NCBI GenBank assembly: GCA_000701945.1
Contig: JNKE01000017.1
Coordinates: 186,001-250,000, forward strand
Direction of reading: 5' to 3'
Origin: Anaerotruncus sp. MC2020
Lineage (GTDB): Bacteria > Bacillota > Clostridia > Oscillospirales > Ruminococcaceae
Length of the DNA: 64,000 bases
A program made the position numbers and the translations under genes. How positions within the stretch are numbered: position 1 is the first letter of the stretch; the number at the start of each line of letters is the position of its first letter. The notes under the pieces were generated by a model. The model was given only the letters and a program-made list of their open reading frames with translations, searched no databases and had not been told where the DNA came from. This document shows positions 1 through 9,288 of the stretch, piece after piece.

Positions 1-1
1 C

Positions 2-2743
2 CAGTTCGACAATGTTGAGGCTGGCAAGTCCAACATTATAAGCGAGGCTTGGGTCCCGTGGTACACCATGCACAAGCTTATGGCAGGTATCGTCGACATC
101 TACAACGCTACGGGGTATGCTCCTGCAAAAGACCTCGGCTCAGATCTCGGTGACTGGGTCTACAACCGATGCAAGACCTGGAACGACCAGAAGCATCGCA
201 CCGTACTCTCTATCGAATACGGCGGCATGAATGACTGTATGTACGAGCTCTATGCCATCACAGGCAAGGACAACCATGCTGTAGCGGCACATTACTTCGA
301 TGATACAAATCTTCACGAGACTATACTGAAGGGCGGCGCAAATGTCCTCAACGGCAAGCACGCTAATACCACTATACCTAAGTTCCTCGGTGCCCTGAAG
401 CGCTATATGATCTGCAACGGAAAGACTATCAACGGCGAGAAGGTAGATGCTACGCGTCAGCTCAAGTACGCCGAAGCATTCTGGGATATGGTGGTCACTC
501 ACCACACTTACATCACAGGCGGAAACAGTGAGTGGGAGCACTTCGGTATGGACGATATCCTCGATAAGGAACGCACCAACTGCAACTGCGAGACCTGTAA
601 CTCGTACAATATGCTCAAGCTCAGCCGCGAGCTGTACAAAATAACGGGCGACAGCAAATACATGGACTTCTATGAGGGTACCTACTACAACTCTATCCTC
701 TCATCACAGAACCCCGAAACAGGTATGACCACCTACTTCCAGCCTATGGCTACAGGCTATTTCAAGGTCTACAGCACACCGTATGACAAGTTCTGGTGCT
801 GTACGGGAAGCGGTATGGAGAGCTTCTCCAAGCTCGGCGATACTATTTATATGCACGGCGACAATACCCTCTATGTAAATATGTATCAGAGCTCTATCCT
901 CAACTGGGAAGACAAGAACATGAAGATAACCCAGAACAGCACTATCCCCGAAGGCGATACGACCAAGTTCACTATCGACGGCAGCGGTGCGGTCGAATTC
1001 CGTTTCCGTATCCCCGACTGGAAGGCGGGAGCTATGACTGTCAAGGTCAACGGCACAAAATATAACTATAAGACCGTCAACGACTATGCTTCGGTATCTG
1101 GCGACTTCAAGAGCGGCGACGTTATCGAGCTGACTATCCCCGAGGAGGTCAAGGCTTATTCCCTCCCCGACAAGAACACCGTTTACGGATTCAAGTATGG
1201 TCCCGTTGTGCTCAGCGCTGAGCTCGGCAAGTCGAATATGGCTACGGGCTCGACAGGTATGTGGGTAACTATCCCCAAGGACAAGGTTACCCCCAATGAG
1301 ACTATCAACATAAAGAGCGGCTCGGTAGCTCAGTTTATGCAGACCATAAACGACCACCTCGTTAGAGACGGCAAGTCGATGAAGTTCACACTCAATGACA
1401 CCGACCACAACCTCACTTTCACTCCTCACTTCAGACAGTATCAGCAGCGCTACGGTATCTACTGGAACTTCTCGGGCAACGGCTCGGCTGTTGAGAAGCT
1501 TCCGCGTGCGAAGTACAGCACTACCGATACTGTACAGCCGGGTTACGGTCAGTACGAGAACGATAATCTCCACTACATGATAGAGCACAACACGCAGGGC
1601 GTCACCGACGACAGCACATACCGCTACGCAAAGGCGAACGGCTTCTTCAGCTACCGCATGGCGATAGACAAGGACGCCGAGTATATGCAGCTGACAGTAA
1701 CGCTCCGCAAGGCAGACAACGGCAAGACGATACGCATACGCGTTGGCGACACAGTTCTTTTCGCGGGCGAGCTCAACTATACGGGCAATAAGGACACCTA
1801 CGACAAGAAGCTGATGATACCCAAGGACGTTGTTGAGCGCTGTGCTCAGTCCATAAATGCTGACGGCACAGACTACGATGTGCTCGAAGTCGTTTTCACT
1901 CCCGATGACAACAAGGAGTCGGCGAAGATATGCGATTTCATCTACATGAAGTCGGTCAAGCCCGCATATGAGTCCGACAGCAGCATCGCATACTATGTTG
2001 ACTGCGGCGACCACAACACCTCGACAGTAACGGGCAAGGATAAGCTCGGCGCATACAACTGCGTGACAGAGCAGCTCTACGGTCCCGACGAAGTAACGGG
2101 CAAGGAGTGGGGTCTCGTCGACGACGCGACCGACCAGTACAACGGCAGCTCCAAGAGCGCAGGACTGTACACCGCGAATACATGGTGCGATGAAGGAAAC
2201 GCTGCTGACGGCAAGGACAAGTCAGTGAGCTTCCGCTACACGAAGAACCAGTACGAGAACAACATCGCGCGTCACCTCGACTACGAGTTCGAGCTCCCGC
2301 AGGGCGACTATACAGTAGAAATGGCGTTCCGCGACCCGTGGAGCTGCTCGAAGAACCCGTCAGTTTACGCTGTTGACGGCACGGCAAAGACGCTTGTTGC
2401 GTCGAACTGCGCGACCGACGGCACAGCAGTAAAGGGCAAGGCGACAGTAGGCGAGAGCGGCAAGCTCCACCTCAGCTTCACCTCCGAGGACAAGGCGATA
2501 AACCTCTGCTACATCATCATCAAGTCGGACGGCGAGGGCGCAGCTCTCCCGCAGACAGGCATCAAGGGCGACGTCAACATTGACGGCAAGCTCTCCGCAG
2601 CCGACCTCGTAACGCTTGAGAAGTACCTTGTCAACGAGGACACCCTCACGCGTGACCAGTGGCTCAACGCCGACATCAACAGAGACGACTCCGCAGACGT
2701 ATTTGATATGGTAATGCTGAGAAAGCTCCTGCTGAAGGCATAA
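2..2743 (+). CDS. GH127 beta-L-arabinofuranosidase with C-terminal dockerin (5' partial)
   Basis: Secreted enzyme predicted to remove beta-L-arabinofuranose from plant glycans. The reading frame is open from base 2, so the N-terminus and any signal peptide lie outside the window. The conserved VPWYTMHKLMAG motif is encoded at about 50-85. The zinc/nucleophile residues of GH127 (former DUF1680) are visible: C-E-T-C at 587-598 and the adjacent pair in WCCTG at 794-802. After the catalytic and beta domains comes a malectin/CBM-like region (about 1980-2540), then a dockerin with two calcium-binding segments beginning GDVNIDGKLSAADL and NADINRDDSADVFD. The dockerin implies attachment to a cellulosome scaffoldin. 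The downstream PL11 lyase also acts on pectin, so the pair suits arabinose-decorated rhamnogalacturonan. Family assignment is firm; the exact linkage specificity is inferred. Confidence 0.9.
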   Translation, partial: QFDNVEAGKSNIISEAWVPWYTMHKLMAGIVDIYNATGYAPAKDLGSDLGDWVYNRCKTWNDQKHRTVLSIEYGGMNDCMYELYAITGKDNHAVAAHYFDDTNLHETILKGGANVLNGKHANTTIPKFLGALKRYMICNGKTINGEKVDATRQLKYAEAFWDMVVTHHTYITGGNSEWEHFGMDDILDKERTNCNCETCNSYNMLKLSRELYKITGDSKYMDFYEGTYYNSILSSQNPETGMTTYFQPMATGYFKVYSTPYDKFWCCTGSGMESFSKLGDTIYMHGDNTLYVNMYQSSILNWEDKNMKITQNSTIPEGDTTKFTIDGSGAVEFRFRIPDWKAGAMTVKVNGTKYNYKTVNDYASVSGDFKSGDVIELTIPEEVKAYSLPDKNTVYGFKYGPVVLSAELGKSNMATGSTGMWVTIPKDKVTPNETINIKSGSVAQFMQTINDHLVRDGKSMKFTLNDTDHNLTFTPHFRQYQQRYGIYWNFSGNGSAVEKLPRAKYSTTDTVQPGYGQYENDNLHYMIEHNTQGVTDDSTYRYAKANGFFSYRMAIDKDAEYMQLTVTLRKADNGKTIRIRVGDTVLFAGELNYTGNKDTYDKKLMIPKDVVERCAQSINADGTDYDVLEVVFTPDDNKESAKICDFIYMKSVKPAYESDSSIAYYVDCGDHNTSTVTGKDKLGAYNCVTEQLYGPDEVTGKEWGLVDDATDQYNGSSKSAGLYTANTWCDEGNAADGKDKSVSFRYTKNQYENNIARHLDYEFELPQGDYTVEMAFRDPWSCSKNPSVYAVDGTAKTLVASNCATDGTAVKGKATVGESGKLHLSFTSEDKAINLCYIIIKSDGEGAALPQTGIKGDVNIDGKLSAADLVTLEKYLVNEDTLTRDQWLNADINRDDSADVFDMVMLRKLLLKA

Positions 2744-2761
2744 AATAGTCTTTTTCACGGG

Positions 2762-2796
2762 CGCCGTGTGTGATTATACTGCACACGGCGTCTTTT
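2762..2796 (+). terminator. Rho-independent terminator after the GH127 gene
   Basis: A perfect 9-bp stem, CGCCGTGTG with CACACGGCG, encloses an 11-nt loop and is followed by TCTTTT. It lies 19 bases after the GH127 stop codon and separates it from the PL11 gene. Confidence 0.85.
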
Positions 2797-2876
2797 GCGT
2801 ATGAACTATTGTGTACAGAAGCAGGGCTATTATGATACAAAAAGTCATTGTGCAAAAGTGAATAATATGTTACTAT

Positions 2877-2926
2877 TATAATGAATAAAATCAGGACATT
2901 TTTTCATAATTTTACCTGAAAGGGGA
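2877..2926 (+). promoter_or_regulatory. Candidate -10 box and RBS of the PL11 gene
   Basis: A consensus TATAAT is at 2877-2882 in an AT-rich stretch and an AGGGG Shine-Dalgarno is at 2921-2925, ten bases before the ATG. No good -35 box sits 16-18 bases upstream (TTGTGC at 2848 is too far), so the promoter is likely but may need an activator. Confidence 0.4.
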
Positions 2927-2935
2927 TAATCAACT

Positions 2936-5900
2936 ATGGTCAAACTGAAAAAGCTGACTGCGGCAGCCTCCTCTCTCGCTGTTGCAGCAGGTATGCTCGC
3001 GGGACAGGCTGCACCTCTCGCAGCGGACGCGGCATACGGCGTCGGCGGCAACGGCAACGCGATCATGGAATACCTCGACCGCGGAATCTACGCTATAAAG
3101 TCGGGCAACGGAATGTTCGTGAGCTGGCGCTATAACTCCAACGACTCCGACGACGCAGAGTTTCGCCTCTACCGCGACGACCGGCTCATCTACACGAGCA
3201 AGACGGGCGAAGCTACCAACTTCTGGGACGCTCAGGGCAGCGCAAACTCCAAGTACCGTGTTGACACGCTCAGAAACGGTGAGGTCATATCCTCAGAGAA
3301 CTGCCGCTTCACATCGGGCACCAACTACTTTGATATCCCGCTCGATGTTCCGAAAGGCGGTACTATCAACGGCGAGGCTTATACGTATTCGCCAAACGAC
3401 TGCTGTGTCGGCGATGTTGACGGAGACGGTCAGTACGAGATATTCCTCAAGTGGGACCCTTCAAACTCAAAGGATAATTCACAAACACATAACCCCAATA
3501 AGGGCATACAGGGATTTACCGCTAATGTCTATATTGACTGCTACACCCTCACAGGTAAGAAGCTGTGGCGCATAGACATGGGCAGAAATGTCCGCGCTGG
3601 TCAGCATTACACACAGATGTGCGTAGCCGATTTCGACTGCGACGGCAAGGCTGAGCTCATCACAAAGACCTGCGACGGAACTGTTGACGGCACGGGCAAG
3701 GTCATCGGCGACGGCAGCAAAAACTGGGTGAACAGTGCCGGTACAATCCTTGACGGACCTGAGTACATGACTCTCTTCGAGGGCGCAACGGGCAAGGCTC
3801 TCGATACGATAGAATTCCCCGTGCTCAGAGGCGACGCCACGAGCGCGACTGCCAAGTCCACATGGGGCGATAACTACGGAAACCGCAGCGAGCGCATGAA
3901 CGCGGCTATCGCTTACCTCGACGGCGTTCACCCCTCCGCTATCTACGGCAGAGGCTACTATACAAGGCTTTCTCTTTCCGCTGTTGACGTCCGCGACGGC
4001 AAGCTCGTCAAGCGCTGGGTCTACGACACGGGCTTCAACAAGAGCGACCCCGCATACGGCTGCGGCAACCACAACGTAATGGTGGCTGACTTCGACAACG
4101 ACGGCAAGCAGGAGGTCTGCATGGGCGCGAGCGCCTTTGACGACAACGGTAAGCTCCTCTGGTCCACAAAGCAGCTCCACGGCGACGCTATGCACATCGG
4201 CGACCTCGACCCGAATCACGAGGGTCAGGAAGTGTTTATCTGCCACGAGGACGGCAAGTACGGCATTTCCCTCGTTGACGGCAGAAACGGTCAGATAATC
4301 TGGCACTACGACGGCGACAAGGACACGGGACGCTGCTGTGCAGACAATATCGTTGCAGGAAACAGCGGTGCCGAGTTCTGGGGTTCAAGACCCGCTAATG
4401 CAGTATTCGACGTTTCAGGCAAGCAGATAGGCAACAAGTGGCCCTCTACAAACTTCCTCATCTACTGGGACGGCGACCTCGAGCGCGAGCTGCTTGACAA
4501 CATCACAATCACAGACGGTGCGGCGATAAACAACTATCCCACAATATTCACAGCAGAAGGCTGTGCATCCAATAACAGCACAAAGGCTGTTCCTTGTATG
4601 ACCGCTGACCTCTTCGGCGACTGGCGCGAGGAGCTCATCCTCCGCACCGAGGACAACTCCAAGCTCCGTATCTGGTGTACGAACACCGAGACCAAGTACA
4701 GAATGGACACGCTCATGCACGATATGCAGTACCGTATGCAGTGCGGCTGCCAGCAGAGCTCGTACAACCAGCCTCCGCACCCGAGCTTCTACCTCGGCAC
4801 AGAGGCGCCCCTCCCCGCAAGACCGAATGTCAAGCTCAACAACACGCCTCCCGAGCCGATAAGCGGCACATACATCAAGAACCTCAATGTCCTCGACAGG
4901 GACAATATGCTCTCATGGCAGCTCTCGAAGTCCTCTGATACGGGCTCGCTCATCTACGGCGACCGCGACTTCACCTATACGGAGCTCCCTGAGTGCCTCA
5001 AGGGCAAGGAAGCGATAATGACGGCGTGCAACTCCAAGAACACGTTCGCAGACCTCGCTGAGTTCACCGCAAGCGAAAACATCGACGTTTTCGTTCTTCT
5101 CGACACGAGAGTCGAGGCCGCGGGCAGCACTCCCGCATGGCTGAGCGGCTGGACAAAGACCGATATGACGGCGGCTTCGAGCAACGAAGTCAGATTCAGC
5201 GTGTACAAGAAGACGTTTGTCGGCGGCGAGAAGGTCACTCTCGGACAGAACGGCATGAACGGCAACTGCATGAACTACACGGTATTCGCGGACGCGGCAG
5301 CTGTTGAGACCACAACTACTACCACCGAGACTACCACCACCACTACCGAGACCACCACTACTACGACTGAGACAACTACCGTTTCAACTAACGGAACAGT
5401 GAACGAATCCAAGATAAACTTCATTACTGTAGCTCAGACTAAAACACAGACTATCTACGCAAACACAAAGACTGAGATTGAGCTTGTTTCCTTCGGAGAC
5501 AAAGACGAGGAAATTGTTGACATTGACTTTGATGTTTCCTGCGGTGCTAACAGTGTAAAGCTCTCGGACAACGCAGTTAAATCTCGAAACGGCGAGATAG
5601 ACGGTGAAACAATGCCTTTATTCATCCCGACTATAAACGTTGAAGCCTCTGAGGCAGGCACTTATACCATATATATGAGGGTAAATAGGGTCTATAACAG
5701 TGACGGTCAGAATATCGACTTCCGACTGGGCTCAAACGATGAATTCACCATAACGCTTGTAGTTAATGAGCCTGACACTTCCACAGCCTCCGACGTTACA
5801 GGCACAGCGACCACAACTACTACAACAGCTCCTACGGTATCGCTCATCGGCGACGCCAACGTAGACGGCAAGGTGTCCGTAGCGGACGCAGTAGCGATAC

Positions 5901-6064
5901 TACAGGCGGTCGCGAACAAGGATAAGTACAGTCTCAAGCCGCAGGGCGCGATAAACGCAGACTGCTATGACCCTGGCGACGGCGTCACAGCGAACGACGC
6001 GCTTGCGATACAGAAGCTCGACGCGGGCAGTATTGGTAAGCTCCCCGAATACTCAAAAAAGTGA
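2936..6064 (+). CDS. PL11 rhamnogalacturonan lyase with Thr-rich linkers and dockerin
   Basis: Secreted 1042-aa enzyme expected to cleave the rhamnogalacturonan-I backbone by beta-elimination. A signal peptide (about residues 1-32, KLKK then a hydrophobic run, A-x-A before AYG) precedes the PL11 beta-propeller (about 40-620), which shows many calcium-binding-like D-x-D-x-D-G motifs (DVDGDGQYE, DFDCDGKAE, DFDNDGKQE). A roughly 150-residue module follows, then a linker of three ETTTTTT units (DNA 5306-5380), a beta-sandwich-like module (about 825-945), a second Thr run and a C-terminal dockerin (GDANVDGKVSVADA ... DGVTANDALAIQ). The DNA of the module between linkers (about 5400-5760) looks more AT-rich than its surroundings, which may indicate domain shuffling. 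Start supported by the SD at 2921 and the signal peptide. Confidence 0.92.
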   Translation: MVKLKKLTAAASSLAVAAGMLAGQAAPLAADAAYGVGGNGNAIMEYLDRGIYAIKSGNGMFVSWRYNSNDSDDAEFRLYRDDRLIYTSKTGEATNFWDAQGSANSKYRVDTLRNGEVISSENCRFTSGTNYFDIPLDVPKGGTINGEAYTYSPNDCCVGDVDGDGQYEIFLKWDPSNSKDNSQTHNPNKGIQGFTANVYIDCYTLTGKKLWRIDMGRNVRAGQHYTQMCVADFDCDGKAELITKTCDGTVDGTGKVIGDGSKNWVNSAGTILDGPEYMTLFEGATGKALDTIEFPVLRGDATSATAKSTWGDNYGNRSERMNAAIAYLDGVHPSAIYGRGYYTRLSLSAVDVRDGKLVKRWVYDTGFNKSDPAYGCGNHNVMVADFDNDGKQEVCMGASAFDDNGKLLWSTKQLHGDAMHIGDLDPNHEGQEVFICHEDGKYGISLVDGRNGQIIWHYDGDKDTGRCCADNIVAGNSGAEFWGSRPANAVFDVSGKQIGNKWPSTNFLIYWDGDLERELLDNITITDGAAINNYPTIFTAEGCASNNSTKAVPCMTADLFGDWREELILRTEDNSKLRIWCTNTETKYRMDTLMHDMQYRMQCGCQQSSYNQPPHPSFYLGTEAPLPARPNVKLNNTPPEPISGTYIKNLNVLDRDNMLSWQLSKSSDTGSLIYGDRDFTYTELPECLKGKEAIMTACNSKNTFADLAEFTASENIDVFVLLDTRVEAAGSTPAWLSGWTKTDMTAASSNEVRFSVYKKTFVGGEKVTLGQNGMNGNCMNYTVFADAAAVETTTTTTETTTTTTETTTTTTETTTVSTNGTVNESKINFITVAQTKTQTIYANTKTEIELVSFGDKDEEIVDIDFDVSCGANSVKLSDNAVKSRNGEIDGETMPLFIPTINVEASEAGTYTIYMRVNRVYNSDGQNIDFRLGSNDEFTITLVVNEPDTSTASDVTGTATTTTTTAPTVSLIGDANVDGKVSVADAVAILQAVANKDKYSLKPQGAINADCYDPGDGVTANDALAIQKLDAGSIGKLPEYSKK
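5306..5380 (+). repeat. Tandem ETTTTTT-coding linker repeat
   Basis: Three consecutive 21-bp units encode Glu plus six Thr, followed by a partial unit. Codons vary between ACC, ACA, ACT and ACG, so the peptide repeat is under selection rather than being a recent DNA slippage product. Such Thr runs are typical interdomain linkers in ruminococcal cellulosomal enzymes. Confidence 0.85.
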
Positions 6065-6067
6065 CAG

Positions 6068-6196
6068 CAAACAAAAGGGCTCCTTAGGTTGCTTCCCTTA
6101 ACGGAAAATGTGGGCTACCGTGCCGTAAACTAACGGCACATAATCGGTAACCTGCGAATCCGCCAAAGGGGGCTCCCCTTCGGGAGCTCTTTTTGT
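6068..6196 (+). repeat. Structured intergenic repeat, copy A, ending in a terminator
   Basis: About 120 bases immediately after the PL11 stop fold into a multibranched structure: hairpin GTGCCGT/ACGGCAC at its centre, an outer CCTTAACGGA/TCCGCCAAAGG pairing, and a final GCTCCC-CTTC-GGGAGC hairpin followed by TCTTTTT. Its reverse complement matches the element at 10330-10461 over most of its length, and a shorter piece recurs near 22788. It probably terminates PL11 transcription. Confidence 0.75.
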
Positions 6197-6281
6197 TAGG
6201 TGTTGACTATCGGCTCATGGATTTAGGGGCAAAAATAATATATAATCAATAAAAAAAGGGGCTTTGTTCATAATATATATA

Positions 6282-6310
6282 TTGATTTATAACTGAAACA
6301 GTGCTATAAT
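6282..6310 (+). promoter_or_regulatory. Sigma-A promoter of the diguanylate cyclase gene
   Basis: TTGATT (6282-6287), a 17-bp spacer and TATAAT (6305-6310), with an extended -10 TG at 6302-6303. AAGGAG at 6348-6353 lies six bases before the ATG at 6360. Confidence 0.85.
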
Positions 6311-6359
6311 AAAGTATCTTAATAATATTTTGATATAGGGGAAATTTAAGGAGCATATT

Positions 6360-7871
6360 ATGGCAAAAAAAGAACAGTCACGGCCGAGCCTGAAGAAGAT
6401 ACGCGGGCTCCAGCTGTCGATGATAATCGGCTATGCAGTGATAATCATAGCTGTCATCTGCGTCGTCACGAACCTTGCGGTCAAGAAGACGGACGCAGTG
6501 CTGAAGAACAAGGTCATATCCATGACGTCCTCGCTGAACGTGCAGATGAAGCTGAACATGGACAGCTACATATCGCGCATGGAGACTATCGGCACGCTTG
6601 CGTTCGGTACGCCCGAGGCATACACCTACGATGCCACAGACCCCGACAACGACGAGTATGAGGCGCTGAATACCGAGAAGGCGATAACCGATAAGCTGTA
6701 CAGCCTGTGTATCATGGACAACTTCTGCGACTACGGCATCGTGTACCGCAACAACCGCACCGTCGGCAAGATATCCAACGGCACATCGTCGCTCATGGGC
6801 GACACCATGTACGAGGAGCTCAGCTCAATGATAACGAGACAGCGCACGCATGACGGCTGGTGTGCGGGATATAAGGGCGACCTCAAGCGTATCTACTACG
6901 TCAAGCGCGTACACGATAACGCTGTTCTTGTCATGTCCTTCTACACCTCGGAGCTCGAATCAGTGTTCGACAACCCCGAGACTCTCGCGGATATGGACAT
7001 ACGCCTTGTCGACTCCGACTACGACATACTCTACTCCTCGCGCGACGAGGAGACGGGCAGACATCTGCCGCGCACTATCATCGAGCGCATAGAGGGCAAT
7101 ACCTCGGCGACGGTCATGGACAACGCCTACCTTGTTTCGGTGAATTCCTGCGTTGACGACTGGTACGTAATATGCTCGATACCGACAAGGATAATCCTCA
7201 ACGAGAAGAACGAGATGCAGTATTACATTTATACTGCGGGACTCATCGCGGCAGTGCTCGCGGTGCTGTTCGGGACAATGATGTCGATACGTCTGACACG
7301 CCCCGTAAAGCGCGCAGTAGCGGCTCTTGACAACAAGGCGAGCAACGACCAGCTCACGGGCATATTCAACAAGCAGACCTTCAACGACCGCACGTCCGAC
7401 AGGCTTGATTCCTCGCTGAGCATCGAGCGGCACGCGCTGATACTGCTCGACCTCGACAACTTCAAGGGCATCAACGACACTCTCGGTCACGCATACGGCG
7501 ACAAGGTGCTTGCCAAGACGGGAAGCATACTCCGCGCGGAGTTTTCAACGGAGGATTTCCTCGGACGCGTAGGCGGAGACGAATTCTGCGTGCTTGTGAA
7601 CAGCAGTCCGAGCGGCGATACCAAGTACGAGGATTTCATACTCGAGAAGTGCGAGACGCTCTGCAACGCGTACAGGGCGTATTACTCGGGCGATAAGGGC
7701 GACTACAAGATATCGGCGAGCATAGGCGTATCCTTCTTCCCCGAGGACGGAAGCACCTTTGACGAGCTCTACGCCGCGTCTGACAAGGCGCTGTATTCAG
7801 CCAAGAAGTGCGGCAAGGACTCGTATGTATTCTACAGCAAGGACGAAAGCGGGGAGGTGGCTGACGAATGA
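6360..7871 (+). CDS. Membrane-bound diguanylate cyclase (GGDEF) with extracellular sensor domain
   Basis: Makes cyclic di-GMP from two GTP. Transmembrane helices at about residues 20-41 and 288-309 flank an extracellular sensor domain of about 245 residues, probably of the Cache type. The C-terminal GGDEF domain is complete, with the metal and substrate segment LDLDNFKGIND (363-373) and the signature GGDEF at 405-409. The inhibitory RxxD site expected just upstream is replaced by STED (396-399), so product feedback inhibition through the I-site is unlikely. The stop codon overlaps the start of the next gene by four bases (ATGA), coupling its translation to a sugar-binding lipoprotein; the sensor may read that protein's ligand state. 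An HD-GYP hydrolase of the same messenger is encoded at 24431. Confidence 0.92.
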   Translation: MAKKEQSRPSLKKIRGLQLSMIIGYAVIIIAVICVVTNLAVKKTDAVLKNKVISMTSSLNVQMKLNMDSYISRMETIGTLAFGTPEAYTYDATDPDNDEYEALNTEKAITDKLYSLCIMDNFCDYGIVYRNNRTVGKISNGTSSLMGDTMYEELSSMITRQRTHDGWCAGYKGDLKRIYYVKRVHDNAVLVMSFYTSELESVFDNPETLADMDIRLVDSDYDILYSSRDEETGRHLPRTIIERIEGNTSATVMDNAYLVSVNSCVDDWYVICSIPTRIILNEKNEMQYYIYTAGLIAAVLAVLFGTMMSIRLTRPVKRAVAALDNKASNDQLTGIFNKQTFNDRTSDRLDSSLSIERHALILLDLDNFKGINDTLGHAYGDKVLAKTGSILRAEFSTEDFLGRVGGDEFCVLVNSSPSGDTKYEDFILEKCETLCNAYRAYYSGDKGDYKISASIGVSFFPEDGSTFDELYAASDKALYSAKKCGKDSYVFYSKDESGEVADE

Positions 7872-9136
7872 AGGCACTGAGCAGAGCCGTCGCCTCGGCG
7901 GCAGCAGCAGTCATGCTCGCGCAGTGCGGCTGTGCGGGCAAGCAGATAGTACACTCGCAGAATGAGCAGACGGTCATCAGTCTCGCATGGTGGGGCAACG
8001 ACCCGCGTACCGAGTACACGCTTGAGGCGGTACGGGTATTCGAGGAGCACCACCCCGATATAAAGGTGAGGTGCAACTATTCCGAGTGGTCGGGCTATGA
8101 GGCACGAAACCGCATACGAATGGCATCGGAGACGGAGTCGGACGTCATGCAGATAAATGTCGGCTGGCTGGACGACTTCTCGAAGGACGGCACAGGCTAC
8201 TATGACCTGAACAAGGTCTCAGACGTGCTCGACCTGACGAATTTCTCCGAGGATACGCTGAAATACGGCACGCGGAACGGCGTGCTCAACGCGATACCGA
8301 TAGCGATGAATACGGAGACGGTGTACATCAACAAGACGATGTACGAGGCACACGGACTGAGTATCCCGCAGACGTGGGACGATATGTTCGCGGCGGCAGA
8401 CGTCCTGAGCAAGGACGGCATATATCCGCTGTGCGGCGCATCGAAGGCGATATGGCTGTACACTATAGCCTACGCCGAGCAGAAGACGGGCAAGAGCTTT
8501 TTCGACGAGAACGGAGCGATAGCGTTTACTCCCGAGGAGCTTCAGGTCATGATAGAGTTTTACGTTGACATGGTCGACCGCAAGGTCATACCCAAGATAG
8601 AGGATTTCAAGAAGGTCAAGGTCGAGAACGGCACCTGCGCGGGAGCAGTCGCGTGGGTCAGCGACGCGATAAACTACTTCGGCAGTTCGATAGAGAATGG
8701 CGACGAGATAGTCGCGGCGGACTATACGGCATTTTCGCCGTCGGACAGCGGCGCTGGCTGGTATGAGAAGCCCGCGACACTCTACGCGATGAGCAAGAAC
8801 ACAGCTCACCCCGAGGAGGCGGCGATGCTGCTTGATTTCCTGCTTAACAACAAGGAAATGGCGCTTTTGCAGGGAGTCGAGAAGGGCATTCCGATAAGCA
8901 AGTCGGCACAGAGCTGCCTTGACGAGGCTGGTATGCTAAGCGGATTGCAGTACGAGGCGTCGGTGGTTATGGACAACAACAATAAGCTGCGCGAGATGTC
9001 GCCGCTTATTGAGAATACGAGCCTTATCAACCCCTTCAACGACGCAGCTAACCTCGTGCTTTACGACAAGGCGACGGCAGAGGAGGCAGCTCAGCAGCTC
9101 TACGACACCTACGCCGAGAGCTTTGATGTGACTTAA
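7868..9136 (+). CDS. Extracellular solute-binding lipoprotein (ABC sugar-binding family 1)
   Basis: A 422-aa periplasmic-binding-protein-like lipoprotein. The N-terminus has a short hydrophobic signal with a lipobox ending at Cys20 (LAQC), so it should be anchored to the outer face of the membrane. The fold signature fits carbohydrate-binding SBP family 1: a start of the type VISLAWWGNDPR, then IPIAMNTETVYINKTMYEAHGL and a Trp/Asp-rich hinge region. No ABC permease or ATPase gene is adjacent; its only partner is the diguanylate cyclase whose stop codon it overlaps. I infer a ligand-sensing rather than, or in addition to, a transport role. The specific sugar cannot be read from sequence. Confidence 0.85.
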   Translation: MKALSRAVASAAAAVMLAQCGCAGKQIVHSQNEQTVISLAWWGNDPRTEYTLEAVRVFEEHHPDIKVRCNYSEWSGYEARNRIRMASETESDVMQINVGWLDDFSKDGTGYYDLNKVSDVLDLTNFSEDTLKYGTRNGVLNAIPIAMNTETVYINKTMYEAHGLSIPQTWDDMFAAADVLSKDGIYPLCGASKAIWLYTIAYAEQKTGKSFFDENGAIAFTPEELQVMIEFYVDMVDRKVIPKIEDFKKVKVENGTCAGAVAWVSDAINYFGSSIENGDEIVAADYTAFSPSDSGAGWYEKPATLYAMSKNTAHPEEAAMLLDFLLNNKEMALLQGVEKGIPISKSAQSCLDEAGMLSGLQYEASVVMDNNNKLREMSPLIENTSLINPFNDAANLVLYDKATAEEAAQQLYDTYAESFDVT

Positions 9137-9214
9137 AGTAGGGGACAGCGTCCTCGACGTCCCGTATCTATTATGGTAACACGTTGTAGGGGGTGAGGCG
9201 AGCCATTGTTGGGG

Positions 9215-9243
9215 TTGACTTGAACACCATAATGTGGTATCAT
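9215..9243 (+). promoter_or_regulatory. Sigma-A promoter of the phospholipase-like gene
   Basis: TTGACT (9215-9220), 17-bp spacer, TATCAT (9238-9243). AAAGGAG lies at 9276-9282 ahead of the ATG at 9289. The preceding 9137-9200 carries a degenerate GTAGGGGAC/GACGTCCC repeat. Confidence 0.75.
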
Positions 9244-9288
9244 TATAACTGACCTGCGGTCATACTATGTGAGTGAAAGGAGCCTGCT

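Noticed and set aside
704..2014. 436-codon minus-strand frame inside the GH127 gene
   Set aside because: The opposite strand encodes an unmistakable GH127 enzyme across the same bases.
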